A DNA stretch of 64,000 nucleotides from Paulownia fortunei (Eukaryota > Streptophyta > Magnoliopsida > Lamiales > Paulowniaceae): positions 11,346,001-11,410,000 of the forward strand of contig CM033111.1 in assembly GCA_019321725.1 (NCBI GenBank), in the 5' to 3' direction. A program made the position numbers and the translations under genes. The notes under the pieces are model-generated. The model saw nothing but the letters and a program-made list of their open reading frames with translations, did not search any database and was not told the DNA's origin. Positions 48,201-63,200 of this stretch are shown one piece after another (position 1 is the first letter of the stretch; every line of letters starts with the position of its first letter).

Positions 48201-51200
48201 CCGAGGAGGTCAAGAACATACACATATAGTTCTACACAACAAGGAGAGAATGCTTTTTTATCAGGAAAGAGGATAATTCAATAGAGAAGAAATTGAGAAC
48301 CTAGGACACCTCTTGGGAAGCCTAGAAAAATCCTCAGGTTTGGAACCTATTCAGTGACAAGTATCTTATATTCATATGTTCTTAGTACTTCCAGTCCTAA
48401 AAATGGAAAATGGATTGTTGTTTTAGGAGCTACCGACCATATGTCAGTTTTCCTAAGGGTTTGTGTCCTATAGCCCATATCCAAGTAATAGGAAAATTGC
48501 TATGCTGATGGGACTCTGGTTACTGTGGCTGGTTTAGGGGAATTTATTATAAGTGAAAAACTTATTCTAAAGGATGTTTTATGTGTGCCAAAAATTGTCT
48601 GCCAATCTTGTTTCAATTAATAAGCTTACAAGAGATTTATGTTGCATAGTAACTTTTATCCTTTATTATGCAAATTTTAGGACCAGAATACGAGGAAGAC
48701 GATTGGACTTTCGATTTTCCAAATTTTCAGCAGACTTATTGTTCATCTTGACTTTCTTGGTGCTGCTCTACCAGGTACAATTCCTCTTGTGAAGCAACTG
48801 GAAGGGAATTTATATGGGGAGGTAGTTAGATTAAAGAACAGGCTGATTCTTGAGAAAGGGGAGAGCACCTAAAGCTCGATGAAACTTCTCAGAGGACGTC
48901 TATTTTCATGTTCCCGAAGTTTTTTCAGTTCATGTGTGTGTTTTAGCATGTTATATTATACATTCATGCTTTATAAGAATTAAAATAGACAAAGCTACAA
49001 ATATAGAGAATGTTGTTATTGAACAAGCAATGTCAAATGTGTGGGTTGAATGACTGACCCCTTCGTGTTTGATTAATTAATTTAGTCACTGTAGTTTCTT
49101 GTCTCACTACAACAATTACTTTATCATTGTAGCCAAATTACAAATCCTTTGGCATATCAAAGCTTTCTAAGATACCAGTGCTTTACCTAACGACCACATG
49201 GCAGCCAAGAACATTGAATTTCAGACTACAATATTTTTATCATAATATTGATCACCCAAACCCTAGATTCATGTATCATACATAACATTGAGGGCTAAAA
49301 TTTGCATTATACATCACGACACATTTTAACTTAGCTACAATTCTACAACACTCGACAAGACATCATGTAAGTGTCCCATCTTTCAGAAATAGAAAAAGGT
49401 ACGCTTCCATGCACTAATTCACTCAGATTTACTAGCAAAATAATAGCTACATCTTCCTTTCTATAAATTAATATTATGCATGATATGACCTTAACACATG
49501 TCAATGTTAAACACCTTTTTGATTGAATCACCAAGTTCTAAAATGATAATCCATATGTGAAAAACTTATATTTATACCGTCTTACATAGAGAAACACTTT
49601 ACTATCAGAACACAAGGTTCGATATGCGAGGAAAAATTTCCAATTTATAGAGCACCATTATCTACAAAGGACTAAAACATGTTCAGCTCAGATGTTTACA
49701 TTTATAATTGCAGGACAAGAAATTATAGTCAAACTGAAAAACTATCAATCACAAACAACAGTAATAAAGAACTTCCTCTACCCTCCCCCTTTCAGGTGGT
49801 TAAAGTTTTCTTCCTTAACATGATAATAGTTGATATGAACTATTACAAGAAATATGTCATAATACTCTCTGTAGAGAAAAGGTTCTACAAGCATGGTTAT
49901 TCAAATAGAAATTTCTAAGCCAAGGAACCCACAGTGGAAGAACATTTCATAATTGAAAAACAAGTTGGCATCTGTAAAAGCACCATAACGTAGGGTAGAA
50001 TCATCAGATGTTAAGGTCCAAAGGCTTACTCTGGAAAGGATCTATGATTAAAAAAACTCCTAATTGTTCAAAAAAAAAACAAAGGTCCTTTCACATATTT
50101 AAACTCTAAAGCAAGTAATAAAAATTGTTAATCACAACTGACCTCAACCCTATTGGTAAAAATCCCAGCAGGTGATACAGACTTCACTGGATCAAAAGAA
50201 TCAAGATAACTATCCATGCAAGCTCTTAACCTGCATCAGCAATTGATGAATGATTACACAACAGCAAACAATCACAGAAACATTTACAAACCTGCAACCT
50301 TTGGTACCCAGAAGGAACAAAGAATCATATTACTCTAAACTTACTCACATTCAGGCTTAAACAATCTGAAGAGCCACAAAAAGTGGTATGCAAAATCCAG
50401 GTAGTTAATACACATGATACTAGTTGAGGTCTTTTGAATTGGACTTCTTTAATCAAAATTATGGAAGTATTCCAAGCCTTGTTCACTTGTTCACCCTATT
50501 TGGCAACATTGGTTAAAGTCAAAAGAACTTATTTGGACACTCCAAGCCCATTAGGGAAGGACAACCAGCATAATCCACCATGTGAGGCCATAAAGTTGAC
50601 CACTTGTAATTAGGTCCTACACCTCTGCTCCTTCTATACATAAAGTTACCATAAACTCCTTTTGGACTCATAACATCCTCATTGAGAAACCCTCCATATT
50701 CCAGGACTTCCTAAATGGCAATCCAGAAAGGCTCTACACTACTAATATCATCCCGAGGTAAGCTCTAACTCGATAAGGCTTAAAAGCATGTGGTCAACCA
50801 CTTGTATCTGCCAAGTTAACTACCTGTGCCTTATTTTCCACATGGCAAAAATGACTTGCTCTATTTAATTTAAGAAACCATGTGCCTTCTAAGACTTGCT
50901 CTTTTTAAGTTAGGAACTCGTATCTATATCTATACTACTTATAAAAGTGTGAATCTATAAGTGCTTGCTCCCCATCATGAAAAGACAAGTATGAACTTAT
51001 TAGTGATAATAAAAATGATGACCAATAAAATGGTAACCAATCATAGTTAAGAAACTTAGAATTCTATACATTCAATATATCTAGTAAGAATGATGACCAA
51101 TAAAAATTCTAATCAATCATAGTTAAGGAACTTAAGAGTCCAACACCAACAAGAATCAAGTTTTCTACATTACATATGATTGTAAAGGGTGAAGAGTTCC

Positions 51201-54200
51201 AAAAGATTTTTCCCACAATGCCGTTATTTGAGATAGAACTTTTAATTATTTCTCTAACTTGAAGTTATTTAATATAATTTGTGAATCTTATGGTAATATA
51301 GAAAAAATTATAACATCAATTAGATTAGCCTAAAAGTTTAATTTAAATCCAGGCTTGATTGGAGCTCTTTTCCATTCTTCATTAGCCATGACGTGGTAAA
51401 ATTATATTTGAACTGCGGGGCTTGATTGGAGCATTATTCCGATCCATTGTTCACTTGTGACTTCTAAATTCAATTATTAAAAAGAAATCAAAATTCACAA
51501 GCAATTACAATCAATCATATAAGAGTTTTAAAACAAGACACCAAATATTTTTTTTCGGTAGAAGGAGCACCATGATCTCTGTCTCCTGCATAGTATTTTA
51601 AAAAGATGAGCCTAATTAAGGTCCAAATATGCAGTAATTTCATGGATTATCCATTAATGATGAGATATGTATTTATTATTTTCTTTTAAGCAATAGGCTA
51701 AGGAGAGAAGAAATATCACATGTCGCACGTGTACAAATCTTAATTGTTAGTGCAATGTAATAGTCATTTTTATTTGAAATTTTTTTGAACAAATGGTATG
51801 AGAGAACAAAAAAATAGAACATAATTCAATAAAATATTTGCTCTTAGATGAAAATCTATATAAATATTTTTTTTAACAAATTAATAACCTATTTTTTATC
51901 TCCTTTAAGATTCCTTATAAATGGAGAATTTTAAGATTTATTGTAATTTTTATTATAACAAATGTTGTGTGTCACAGGGCACGATATAATTCAACCACAA
52001 AATTAGAATAAATATTGGATTAAGAGTACCACAATGACATTTTTGAATTATGTGATCATTTCAATACACATTAAAAAATTTAAAGTAATGTCCTAAAATA
52101 CATTTTACGAGGGGTATATATGCCAATATGTGATGGTAAAATTTTAACTAATAGCATATGGGTATGCAATAGACTCTATTGCATCTGTTCCTTCAACAGA
52201 AAGAATATTAAAATTGTATAATGACAACTACTACGTGTTATGGGATGCAATACTACTCAACCAAACCAAACAAACCAAACAGTTAGATTAGTTACCACTA
52301 TAAAGTTTTTTGAATTAGGCAACTATTTCTGAAGACTTTGACATTGACTTTAAAATTCTTAAACATTCTCTTTAGTAAACAGTAAAATTATAGTAATATG
52401 GGACGTTGACCAATAGACTCAAATATTATTGCACCAATCATCTTTAGAATATTGCTTATTAGTTAAACTTACCGTGCACAATCTGAGTTATGTGCCAAAT
52501 AATATCTCAAATCCACAAAGCAACTCCTTTCCAAGGATATGCTAGCACAGGCACTGGAATTTGAATCAGGCAACAAGTTTGCAAGAACTCGATACACTAA
52601 TATCTGCGAGTTAATATATAGGATATCGTAAATACCACATTTCAACACCTCCATGCATCAAATAGAGCATGTAAAACATTCTTCAATTTTGGTACAGACT
52701 TACCTGTGTAAATCCACGTAAAGTGTGATGATGAGAGGTCAGCAATGGAACTATAGGAGGAAGTAGTTCATCCAGGTGTCCAAACGGAGTCTCTTTTTTG
52801 GCATGGAGAATGACATTAGCTGCTATAAATACATATGATGACAAAGCCTGCAACCATTAAATATATTTGAATAACAGTTCTATGGTAGAAATAGATAAAT
52901 GGCAACACTCACAAATGTTTCCTACTATAGGCAATATGATGCACTTTGAGAATAATTTGCCTCATATCACAGAAGCCCAATAAAGATGACAAGTTTGCAA
53001 TGAGAATGACCGTGCAAAACTTAAACATAATGGAAAAAGTATAAATTCTAACCAATGTGGATTGACTGGAAGAAAATTATAAATAATCCAGCTAACTACG
53101 TGCAGCAGAACATCTTAAGCAGCAATTGACGAAGCTGAAGCTAGAACGCTAAATAAGATGTTACTCCTCAATGTCCCAAAACCAGTGTCTTCATTTGTTT
53201 TGGTACCATAATAAAGACCAATGTCCAGGAGTTTGACTACCACAGTGTTCAACTACCATGATAAAACCGATAAGTTTTAAAAAGTAATTCCCAGTGAATG
53301 GCATCCAGAGTAGCAGTAAATTCAGATAATTAAGGTACCACAATCTTTGCTCCTTAGAGCTAATTCTGTTGGGGGCTGTAATGCTGGATTTGGACATACT
53401 AAAGTCAGGCAGATCTTTCCTGAGGTGGTGCTGCTGATGAGAATTCAGAGATGGGAGTTCACACCAGCCAAGCAACTAGCAAAAAGTTATGTCCCAGGAA
53501 TATCTTGGCTTTCTGTACATTTGATCATCACATAAATGCAACACAAGGTCTTTATTTTGTTTATCCTTTAGCAGGTAAATTTATCTTCATCACGAAAAAC
53601 CGAATCACAAGTAGCACACGAGGACAAAAAGTTATAAGCAACTGCAGCTACTCTCTATTCCAAAAACTATCCAAAATGTCCGTCCAGTAGCGTACTTGCA
53701 GGAAATAACTTTACACTCCAAAAATACAGAAAGAACAGAAAATTGGTTTTTATTTTCAAAAGAGGGTATTCAACACTGAAAGGACCTATTTTGTTATCAG
53801 TTTATCTGCACAATGCTGGCAACTCCCAAAAGTAAATTCTTAGCAGTTGCAAGCATCAACAATAGCAAATAGAACAGAATGACAATGAAGCTCCAGAATA
53901 GCTGAGCTACTTCACCGTGAAGTAGTCATATTAGCAGTTGATGCAGCTACCTTTGCAGCAACATCCAAAAGAATTTTCTTGGTTCCCACACTTTACGTAA
54001 TCACTTTTCAGGCAACCACCACCACATTCAAATCTTACCAGATAATAATAGAAATATTTGAGAAGTTTCTGTCACCAGCATCCTCCAAAATCACTTTTTC
54101 ATCACCAGTCCCAATATATTCAAGCTACCCAAGTCGAATAGTTTACAAAGGTAGCAGTCCCAGTCTTGGGTTGCCTTCTACAGAACAAATCCCAGGACGA

Positions 54201-57200
54201 AACACCTTTGAGACCATAAAACTTTCAGCACCAAAAGAATGCTTGCTCACAGATATATGACTCAACTGAATGGATTCTTCTCTCAATATGCCATCTCAAC
54301 ACTACTTATCACTCCAGAACCTGACTTGCAGCCCACAGAGAAGGCAACAAATTTAGTGAAGGGCCCCAGACATTCATTATCACTTCCCCTATCCACACAG
54401 TAGTTGTGGTATCTAGTCTCCCAGCCACACATACAAATCCAAATTTAGTGGTGATGACTACCCTTTAAGTAGCCTCCACTTCGTTGGCAAATCTCAACTG
54501 CCATTTCTGAATAATGCTCTATTAAAAGACACCAGGTCTCTCATCCCCAACATCCACAGCTGATAGGATGTTTGACTGCACCAACATTTTCTTATCAATT
54601 ACTTGCCTTCCCAAAGAAAATTGTGCTGTGGCTCCTTCCACTTCTTAGCAACAAAAAATAAAAAAAAAGGCACAGAGAGACACGAAGAATGTTGGTAGAC
54701 AAGGTAAGGTTCATTCCAAGAGAATCAATTTTCCATCCATAGACAAATATCCATTTTTTGTTCTGACTAGTCTTCTTTTTCTCCACAACCAATGCAAAGT
54801 TTCAACATATTCACAGATAGAAACCAACAAGAATGGAACTACTCCATCATGCATTACAAAGATCAACATGACTTTACAACAAACAGAACAAGAGACAAGG
54901 AAGCTAAAAAAGGTGGATGAGTGAAATTCAAGACCCAAAATTTGATGAGTTCCTGTAGATATGTGCAACAAAAATCATTTATAAAATATCTTCCTTGATA
55001 AGCAAATGGAAGCTCCATGTGATTCAATTGAAATAATATCCCAGGGTTACTCACGCTTGCAGAAATCAAGAGACAAAGGTATAGAGAAACATAGGCCTTA
55101 GCTCCTTCTGATGAACTCCTTTGAATATGCAAAACATAAACCCTTTCAAGAACATCCGTCTTAATGAACAAGAATGAAAGTAAATGCAAACTGTAAATGA
55201 TTAAACAGTGTTAACTCATGCATGAACAGATGAGAGGAAAAAGGTAGAAAGAAACTTAGGACCCCAGGGCCAGATTTCTGTGAATAACACACATAAAAAA
55301 TCACAAAAGTCTGGTTGGCTCACCAAAAACTGATTGGCCTGGGAAAAATTCGTGCCCATACTTTCTACACAAATTCCAGTGCTTGAACAGGTGCAAGAGC
55401 ACAAGAAAGTCAATAATCGAATTCATGGTTCGAATGCATCTTCTAAGTGCCCATATTTTTTACACAAACTGAGGAGAAATTTTGATTTCAAGTATCTCAA
55501 AATCATATTACAATATATCAGAAAGCCCTTTTTTTACCACCAAAGCAAGTTTGTCATGGTTATTGGAGGGCAGCACTTCAAAGCCTACATCTCGGATTCA
55601 AAGATTCTGTACTGCTTCTTTGGGAAGGGAATTAATGTAGGAGTTATCAGGGGTGGGAGTAGAAAGATACAGTATACTTAAAATCTCAAATTCCTGAGGT
55701 TGTTCAGTGATTTGATGCGTTAATGATAAAGAGAACTAAATTCGGTGCCATTAATCTCTCATTTCTATAGTCTCCCTTCTCTCAATGTTTTCAGGGGAAT
55801 AAGTTGAAATGGAATTGTCATAAAAAAGATATATTGCTCCCCTTATTAGATGAATAATTTCAAATACCAAAAAAGTCTTCATTGCATATATCATTATTTT
55901 TCTAGGTCGTAATCTATATAGTCTCGCCCTACCAAACTGCTTTCTTGCCAGGCATGGAATTGCTTTCACAACAATCTGCGAATTTTAAGCCACTGAAAAA
56001 TTAGATGACAATGAATGCTCCAATGGAGTTAGTAATGATAATCCAACATTACTGGAGATGGGAGTTTGCTCATGATGTGTTGACTATAAGCAAGCACGTT
56101 GCTAGTCCTATGACAAAGTTTGTCAATTGGAGACCTGGGAGAAGGTGCGCCACCCAGGTGAACGAATCGTGTGACTAGGGTTAGACTTACCCACTGATTT
56201 TTAGAATTCAGAAAATAAATAAAGAGGTCAATAGTAAAACCAAAGTACGAAACTGAATATCTAGGACTTTTGGGCCATAATTGTCTAGACATGGTGTATT
56301 TCCATAAAAGGGAATATCAACAGAAAATATTAAAATGAAACCGCAAAAGTAAAACACATAATTTTTTTTCTCACCTGAGGCCGCAAATCAAAATTCCTTA
56401 GCAGAGAAACCAATTGTTGGCCAACCTGTAAAGTGACCACAAAGCAAAGGCCTCAGAATATATCGAAATAAAGAGGTAAAGGACAGAAAACTTAATAGAC
56501 AATAATATACAATTTTGTGAGCTATGGGAAGATCAAGATATGCACGTTTAGAGCAGCAAATTATGTAATTCGGAATACCTCCCCAAGTTTAGTGTTGAAA
56601 AGGAGAATATTCGGCTAAGATTTATTGTTGTTCTCTAAAGATTGCCTAGCTGTATTCTATGTTTAAATATAGGTCTAGTCAACTCTGTAAATTAGGAAAG
56701 TTAGTTATATAATTCTTTTGTTCCTTTTTTAATATATTGTATAGTTATAAGAGTGTACGTTTATATCATTCTCTGTATCTACAATTTCACTCAAACAATT
56801 CTATCCTAATCTAGATGGTACTAGAGCTTGAACTTTATTTCTGACTCTTTTGTGCATTCAAAAAAATTTCCAGGATTTATTCATTTTTTTCCTCAATTGA
56901 AACCCTAGCCAATGTTAGAAGTATCACCAGAAATCATCGCTTCTCCTTATTTGAAAACTGCGGTCTCAACTCTGACTCTCATTCTGTTCAAATAACCACT
57001 ATACGCCTCAATGGAGACACTTTCTGCGCTGGTCTCAATCAGTATGAATGTATATCCGAGGGAGAGGAAAGATCGGGCACCCGACCGGTGATTCAAAAAG
57101 GCGCCTGACGTGAAGGATACTACTTATGCCACTTGGGATGCAGAAAATTCCGTGGTTATGGCCAGGCTCATTAACTCCATGGATGAAGACGTCGCGTCAA

Positions 57201-60200
57201 ACTATATGTGCTAGTCAACTGCCAAGGAACTCTAGCATAATATTCACCAAATGTATTCTGACCTAGGCAATCAATGTCGTGTATAAACTGCAACTAAAAC
57301 TCAGAGATTCGACAAAGGGGAGACAAGGTCGCTAGATACTTAAATATTTTGATAGGGCTGTAGCAGGATCTGGATATGGATATTTTCAATGACTATGAAT
57401 GGAAATCCAGGTGATTGCAATCACCATAAGAAGATGGTAAAAAGACCGCATCTACAAATTTTTCGCTGGGTTGAACATGGAATTTGATGAAGTAAGGGGA
57501 AAGATCATTGGCCGTGCTTCACTTCGTTCACTTGGAGAGGTGGCTCATTTTAGTGTTAAGCTGGGAAAAAAGGGGGCTGAGGCATCAACTGAGACCTAGT
57601 CGTTGTCGATGCATATGCAAGCAGATATGTCAACATAGAGCCGAGGATACACCTCAGGTATGGTGTGATTTCTGCAACAAACCCCACCATGCACGTGAGA
57701 CATGTTAGAAGATTCATGGCAAACCTGCCAATTGGAAGAGCAGCAAGCCTGCAGGCCGATCTACTTGTGCAAATGAGGGTGATGCTGGTCTCTTTAGCAA
57801 AGAGCATATAAATCATCTTCTGAAGCTGCTGAAACCCAATCCACAGTTTGGTATTCCTAGTGTTTATGTGGCTCAAACAGGTAGCAACTCCAGTGCTTTC
57901 TCTTGTCATTCTAATCCTACACCTTGGATCATAGATTCAGGTACTTCTGATCACATGACAAATCTCTCTCATGTATCCCATTCTTATTCGCCTTGTCCAA
58001 GTGGTAAGATGGTTAGGATTGTGGATGGAATTTTTCATCTAAAGGTTCTAAACAAATATCAGAAAAAATCATTCGAAAATCTGTAGTTCGCGTTCCAAAT
58101 CTTACATGTCATCTCTTTCAAAGAGTCAACTCTCTAAAGATTCTAAATATAGTGTTACCTTTTCTGATTTTCAATGTGAATTTCAGGACCAATGCAGGGG
58201 GACAATAATTGGGAGTGCTAGAATGGTGGATGGTCTCTACTATTTTGATGACAACTTCCTACGTAATAAACAAGCTCAAGGCTTTAGTACTAGTCTTATT
58301 AGTTCTCTCTGTGTTCGTGAACAAATAATAATTTGGCATCTTAGACTAGGAAATCCCAGTTTTTCTTAATTGAAATACCAATTTCCTGTTCTTTTCAAAA
58401 ATGTAGATTGTTTATCTTTTCAATGTGGAAGTTGTCCTTTATCAAAAAGGCATCGTACTACACTTCAAAACAATATTGTGCCTCAAAACCCCTTTTACTT
58501 GATCCTTCGAATATCACTCCATCTTCTGGTAAAAAAAGTATTTGCAACGTTCATAGATGATCACACTCGGCTATGTTGGGTCTATTTCATGATAGATAAA
58601 CCTGAAGTTCAAAGTGTTCAAAAATTTTTATAATATGGCTGAAAACCAATTTCAAACAGAAATACAAATATTTCATTATGATAATGGAACTAAGTATTTA
58701 AAACAGTTGTTGGGAAATTTTTGAAAGGAAAAAGGGATTCAACATCAATCTACTTGCAATGATACTCCTCAATAATAGAAGCTTTTCTCCTTTCTATTTA
58801 ATTCACAGTGATACATTAGGGCCCTCATCAGTTCCAAATATTTACACTTCACAATGGTTCGTATCTTTTATAGATGACTGTACTAGGGTCTCTTGGATAC
58901 TCTTATGCAAAAGCAAGTCTGCTGTGAGTAATGCTTTTCAGAATTTTCAAACAATGATCAAAAACCAATTTGGTACGAAAATAAAGAAGTTCGGTTCTAA
59001 TAATCCTCGGGACTATTTCAAGTATGAACTGAATTCATTTTCTAAGGGAATGATGTAACCAAAATTTGAACTTATGTTTTGATTATTGATTTATCTAATT
59101 CAAGTTACTTCAGTTTATTTATGTTATCTGATTCGATTGCATCTTGATTACCTGGCCATTAATCTTGATTGATTAGTATATAAAATTCGGCACCCAAGAG
59201 ATAAAGTTTTGTATGTGACCCTGGGATAGCACAACTTAGGAATTCATAGAGTTGAGAGGCTTATGAACCCTTTGAAATCTTGTCAAGAATCATTGAGCTA
59301 TTTACGAACTTAATTTTAGATCTTTATAGAGATATAGAAATTCGATCTTAAGTTCATAATCATTCGGCACTCAAGAGAGGGTGATGATTACTTTAGAATT
59401 CTTGATTTATAAACTGATAACTGAGAATTTGTTTGATTGATCAGGGATAATTATGCAAAATCAAACCTCTAAAGTTTAGTCCTTATTTATTCTTCGTAAA
59501 ATTTGCCAAGTCATTAGTTTTCTTTAGTTTAAGGACTTTTAATACACACTTCAATTAATCATCTTAATAAAGTTAGGATTGTTCAAATTACAGTACTTAG
59601 TGCATATTTGGTATCAATCCTTGCAGATACGACTAGTCGTTTCTCATCTTTCGATACTAAAACTTGACACCGTACACTTGCAGTAGGATTTCAATGAACA
59701 TGTAGTAAAAAGCAAAATATGGTGGCAAGAGGCGGTGCTGAAACGAGTTTAGATCAGTTGCCCGCATAATTTGCGAAGTGTTCTGGATCAAGAGAATCTT
59801 AAGACAAGCTAAAAGTCAGTAGTCGCAATAGCACATAATCCAACTCTTCATGACAGAAACAAGCATGTTCAGGTAGACAAGCATTTCACCAAGGAGAAAA
59901 TAGCGAATGCGCAGAGTTTTATGACTTAAATACCAAAATATGAACAAATTGCAGATGTCCTTACAAAAAGGACTGTCCAAGAAAAAATTTGAGAAATTAA
60001 CCAGGGCTATGGAAGATATCTTCAAACCAGCTTCAAGAGGAGTGTTGAAAAGGAGAATATTTGGCTTAAGATTTATTGCTGATGTCTAGGGATTCCCTAG
60101 GTGTATTCTGTTCTTTCTTTAGCATCATATCTAGCCTATAAGTATTGTACTTACACTCTCTGTATCAATGAAATACAATTTCAGTCAAACAATTCTCTCC

Positions 60201-63200
60201 TAATTTAGATTTAAACTATTTCAATCACAATTATCTCAAGTTTTTAATTATCTTGTATAATCAATTGATCGGGGTTGTTTAGTACTTACATCAAGAAGTT
60301 GTTTTTGACATCAATACTATTATAAAATCTAACCAAATTAGGAAAAAGAGTGTAAAAATTGAATGGGTAATTCTAATTTTTCTAATTTTGTCAAAGTCAG
60401 GTTGGGAAACAAATAGTTTTAGCTCATTCTTACTTTGTCATGCAATGTAATAACAGTTCCTAGTAGTGAAAGAAGTTATGTAAGGTTATAAAATAGTAAA
60501 TAACTAAGATTGAAGAAATTCAAATTACAAATAACTCTCAAAGCTTTTGAAGCCTCTTGACTGATGTCTAATGCAGCTCGATCCCAAAGTGCAATAATGT
60601 CTAAGGACTTCATCCGTATTGGCTCATTTCTTTCTCATTCATGCTTCTTTTTTATGACACTACATTTTTCAGCCGTCATAGTTCACTGGCCAGCTCATCA
60701 AAACTGACCCATTAGTGTGAAAGTTAAAAGTTAAAACGAGAGGAAGTTAAATTAGACAGACCGTATCTGTCCAAATAGTGAGTCGTTGACAACTCACTAT
60801 ATGTGATCAGAAAATTAGTCGCAATTGCAAATGTACAAACACACGTGTATGCACAACTAATTCACAGTCAGGCATCAATCTGATGATACAAACTACAACC
60901 CTATTTCTCTACCTTCACCAGCTTTGCCAACCCATTATCACATTACCACATGCCCACCCAACTTAGTTGTCACAAGTAATCATACAGTCAAATTCGAAGT
61001 CTGCATCTCAACCATCCAAACAAAGGGGAAAAAAAACAAAAAATGAGAATGAAAGAGAAAAGTAGGAACAAAGAACAGGAGAAAGATTCATCCTGCTCTA
61101 ATAAAATAACTTTTTCATGCACAAGAAGTGTTGAGTCCTTATCATTTACACGAGAATTGAACAAAGGGAAGTAAAAAGAGAAGCAAAGCATAAGTTTACT
61201 CCTTACCAGTGAAGGGAATTTCAAATATATATAGATAGCAAAATTTTCCAAGTACTGTCTCACTGACGGCAAATTGTTCCTCTACAAGCACATGAGAGCA
61301 AGTATCAGTAGATCAACAATTGGAAACTGTAGAAAATGAAACAATATAAAAGTGGTGCTTATGCCAGGAATTGAAGTATTATTTTCCATCAGAAGCTAGA
61401 TCAGGCTTAAGAGTACTCTAAAAAGGTCAAGAAAACTTCTTCAATATCAAATGACAGAATATGTTATAATATGTTACAACATCCCTATATGATAAACCAC
61501 AAAAAACTCCTATTCCTCAATGCATAGAACAAACTCAGGAACACATACAGCATTAATCCATTTTACATCTCCCAGAGGACAAGAATATGAACTAGATACC
61601 TTCACTATGTTGGCAACACAAGAAAACCAATATAACATATTTCTTGTACTAAGTTGGTCATTTTAAAACTTGCAAGCTGTCATTTTCTGGGAGCATGTAT
61701 GAGAATTTTGTTTATTAACATGATTGAAAAATGGAAGTAGTTGGCAAGAAATTTAATATTTTAATATCAACAAGATCCTACTTTTAGCATATGAAAAATG
61801 ATGCCACAATCAGATTAGACTTCAAAAATTCAAAATTTTAACCATTAAAAGCAGGTCAGAGTGAATTAATCAGTAACAACTTGAGGGCAACTATCTAAAA
61901 ATTACGCATCTAAGACAGAACAGAATTTCAACTTATGAGGCAAAAACAAGTTATTGATGTTGAGGATTTGGCCCCTTGATCAACGCTGTCCTACTAAGAC
62001 CCAGAGTCCATGAATAGATGTGAGGAGAATCTCTCTCATGTTGCTTTCTTTTGATTGCAAACTCCATTGCATGGAGATCTTAAGACAAATCAGATTGAGA
62101 GGTAAAACATGAGAAATCGTTGTCTAAAAGGAAGACCAGAGGAAAGAAATGGCAGCAGGTGGTAGTGCAACAGCAAAAAAAACTGGAAGCTTTAAAAATT
62201 TGTTTTACCCTAGTCATATTATTTGAACCCACGTGCATTTTACTTAGACAAATCTATTTGTGTGAGTGGTATAATTTCAGAAAATAGAAAGCACTAACTC
62301 CGTACTTTCAAGGGCAAGAACTTCATTTTCAAGTAACATTAAGTTTTAGAAAATAAAATTATGCTGTTTAGGAAATAGATGAAATCTCCAGTAACTCACA
62401 GATTTATACGCCAGAATTTATAATTTATCCACAGTCCAAGTATGGTGCACATACAAAAAACAAGGTTACTCTTAACATTACTAATACCTCTGGTAAAATG
62501 ATATGTGAAGCAGAATCCAGTTTTATCATTAATCTTATGTTGTGTAACTTTTATGTTATGTACTGTTCCAATCATAGCATCCATTGAGGCCCACATGCAC
62601 CCTTTCCTCTCATGTAAAGTGCAGCTAGAACATCCATGTAAAGTTTATTAAACAGGTCAACACGCATGTTGGAGAGCATCAAGTGAACCAGAAGTTTCAA
62701 TGTAGAAATGACTCACATATATTGATGTGTGCAAGCTAGATGTTACTTGCTCAACAATATCTAGGTCAACAAACCGTGACAATGCACATATCATCTGCCA
62801 TGCACGAACTTTCCGCCTATGAATCTGCAAAAAGCAAAAGAATGAAAATGGAAAAATGATCAAATAACATTTTGACAAGAATTTAAATCACCGTCAAGCA
62901 AGAACTTTTAGAGGGTGAAGAATGATTTAAAATTTAAAAAACCATCTGTTCTATTCAATGCATCACGAGGTAAGCACTATCATATTTGTTTCTCACCGAT
63001 GTCTTCTATCTTGTAGATGGATATTGGGCAGAAAAGACCAATACTTTGCGGTGGATATTTTGAGAAAATGACACATTAGAAAGGACAAACTACAAGTCTC
63101 AGGAGCATACAGATAGCAAAGAAATCAAAATAGTTCATAATTCATCAACCAGACAGAGTTATCTTCGATATCATGTCCACCAGTAACTCACCGCGCTATA

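Noticed and set aside
53191..53690. ORFs on both strands in intron d-e
   Set aside because: No motifs; overlapping opposite frames; located between two firmly placed exons of the host gene.
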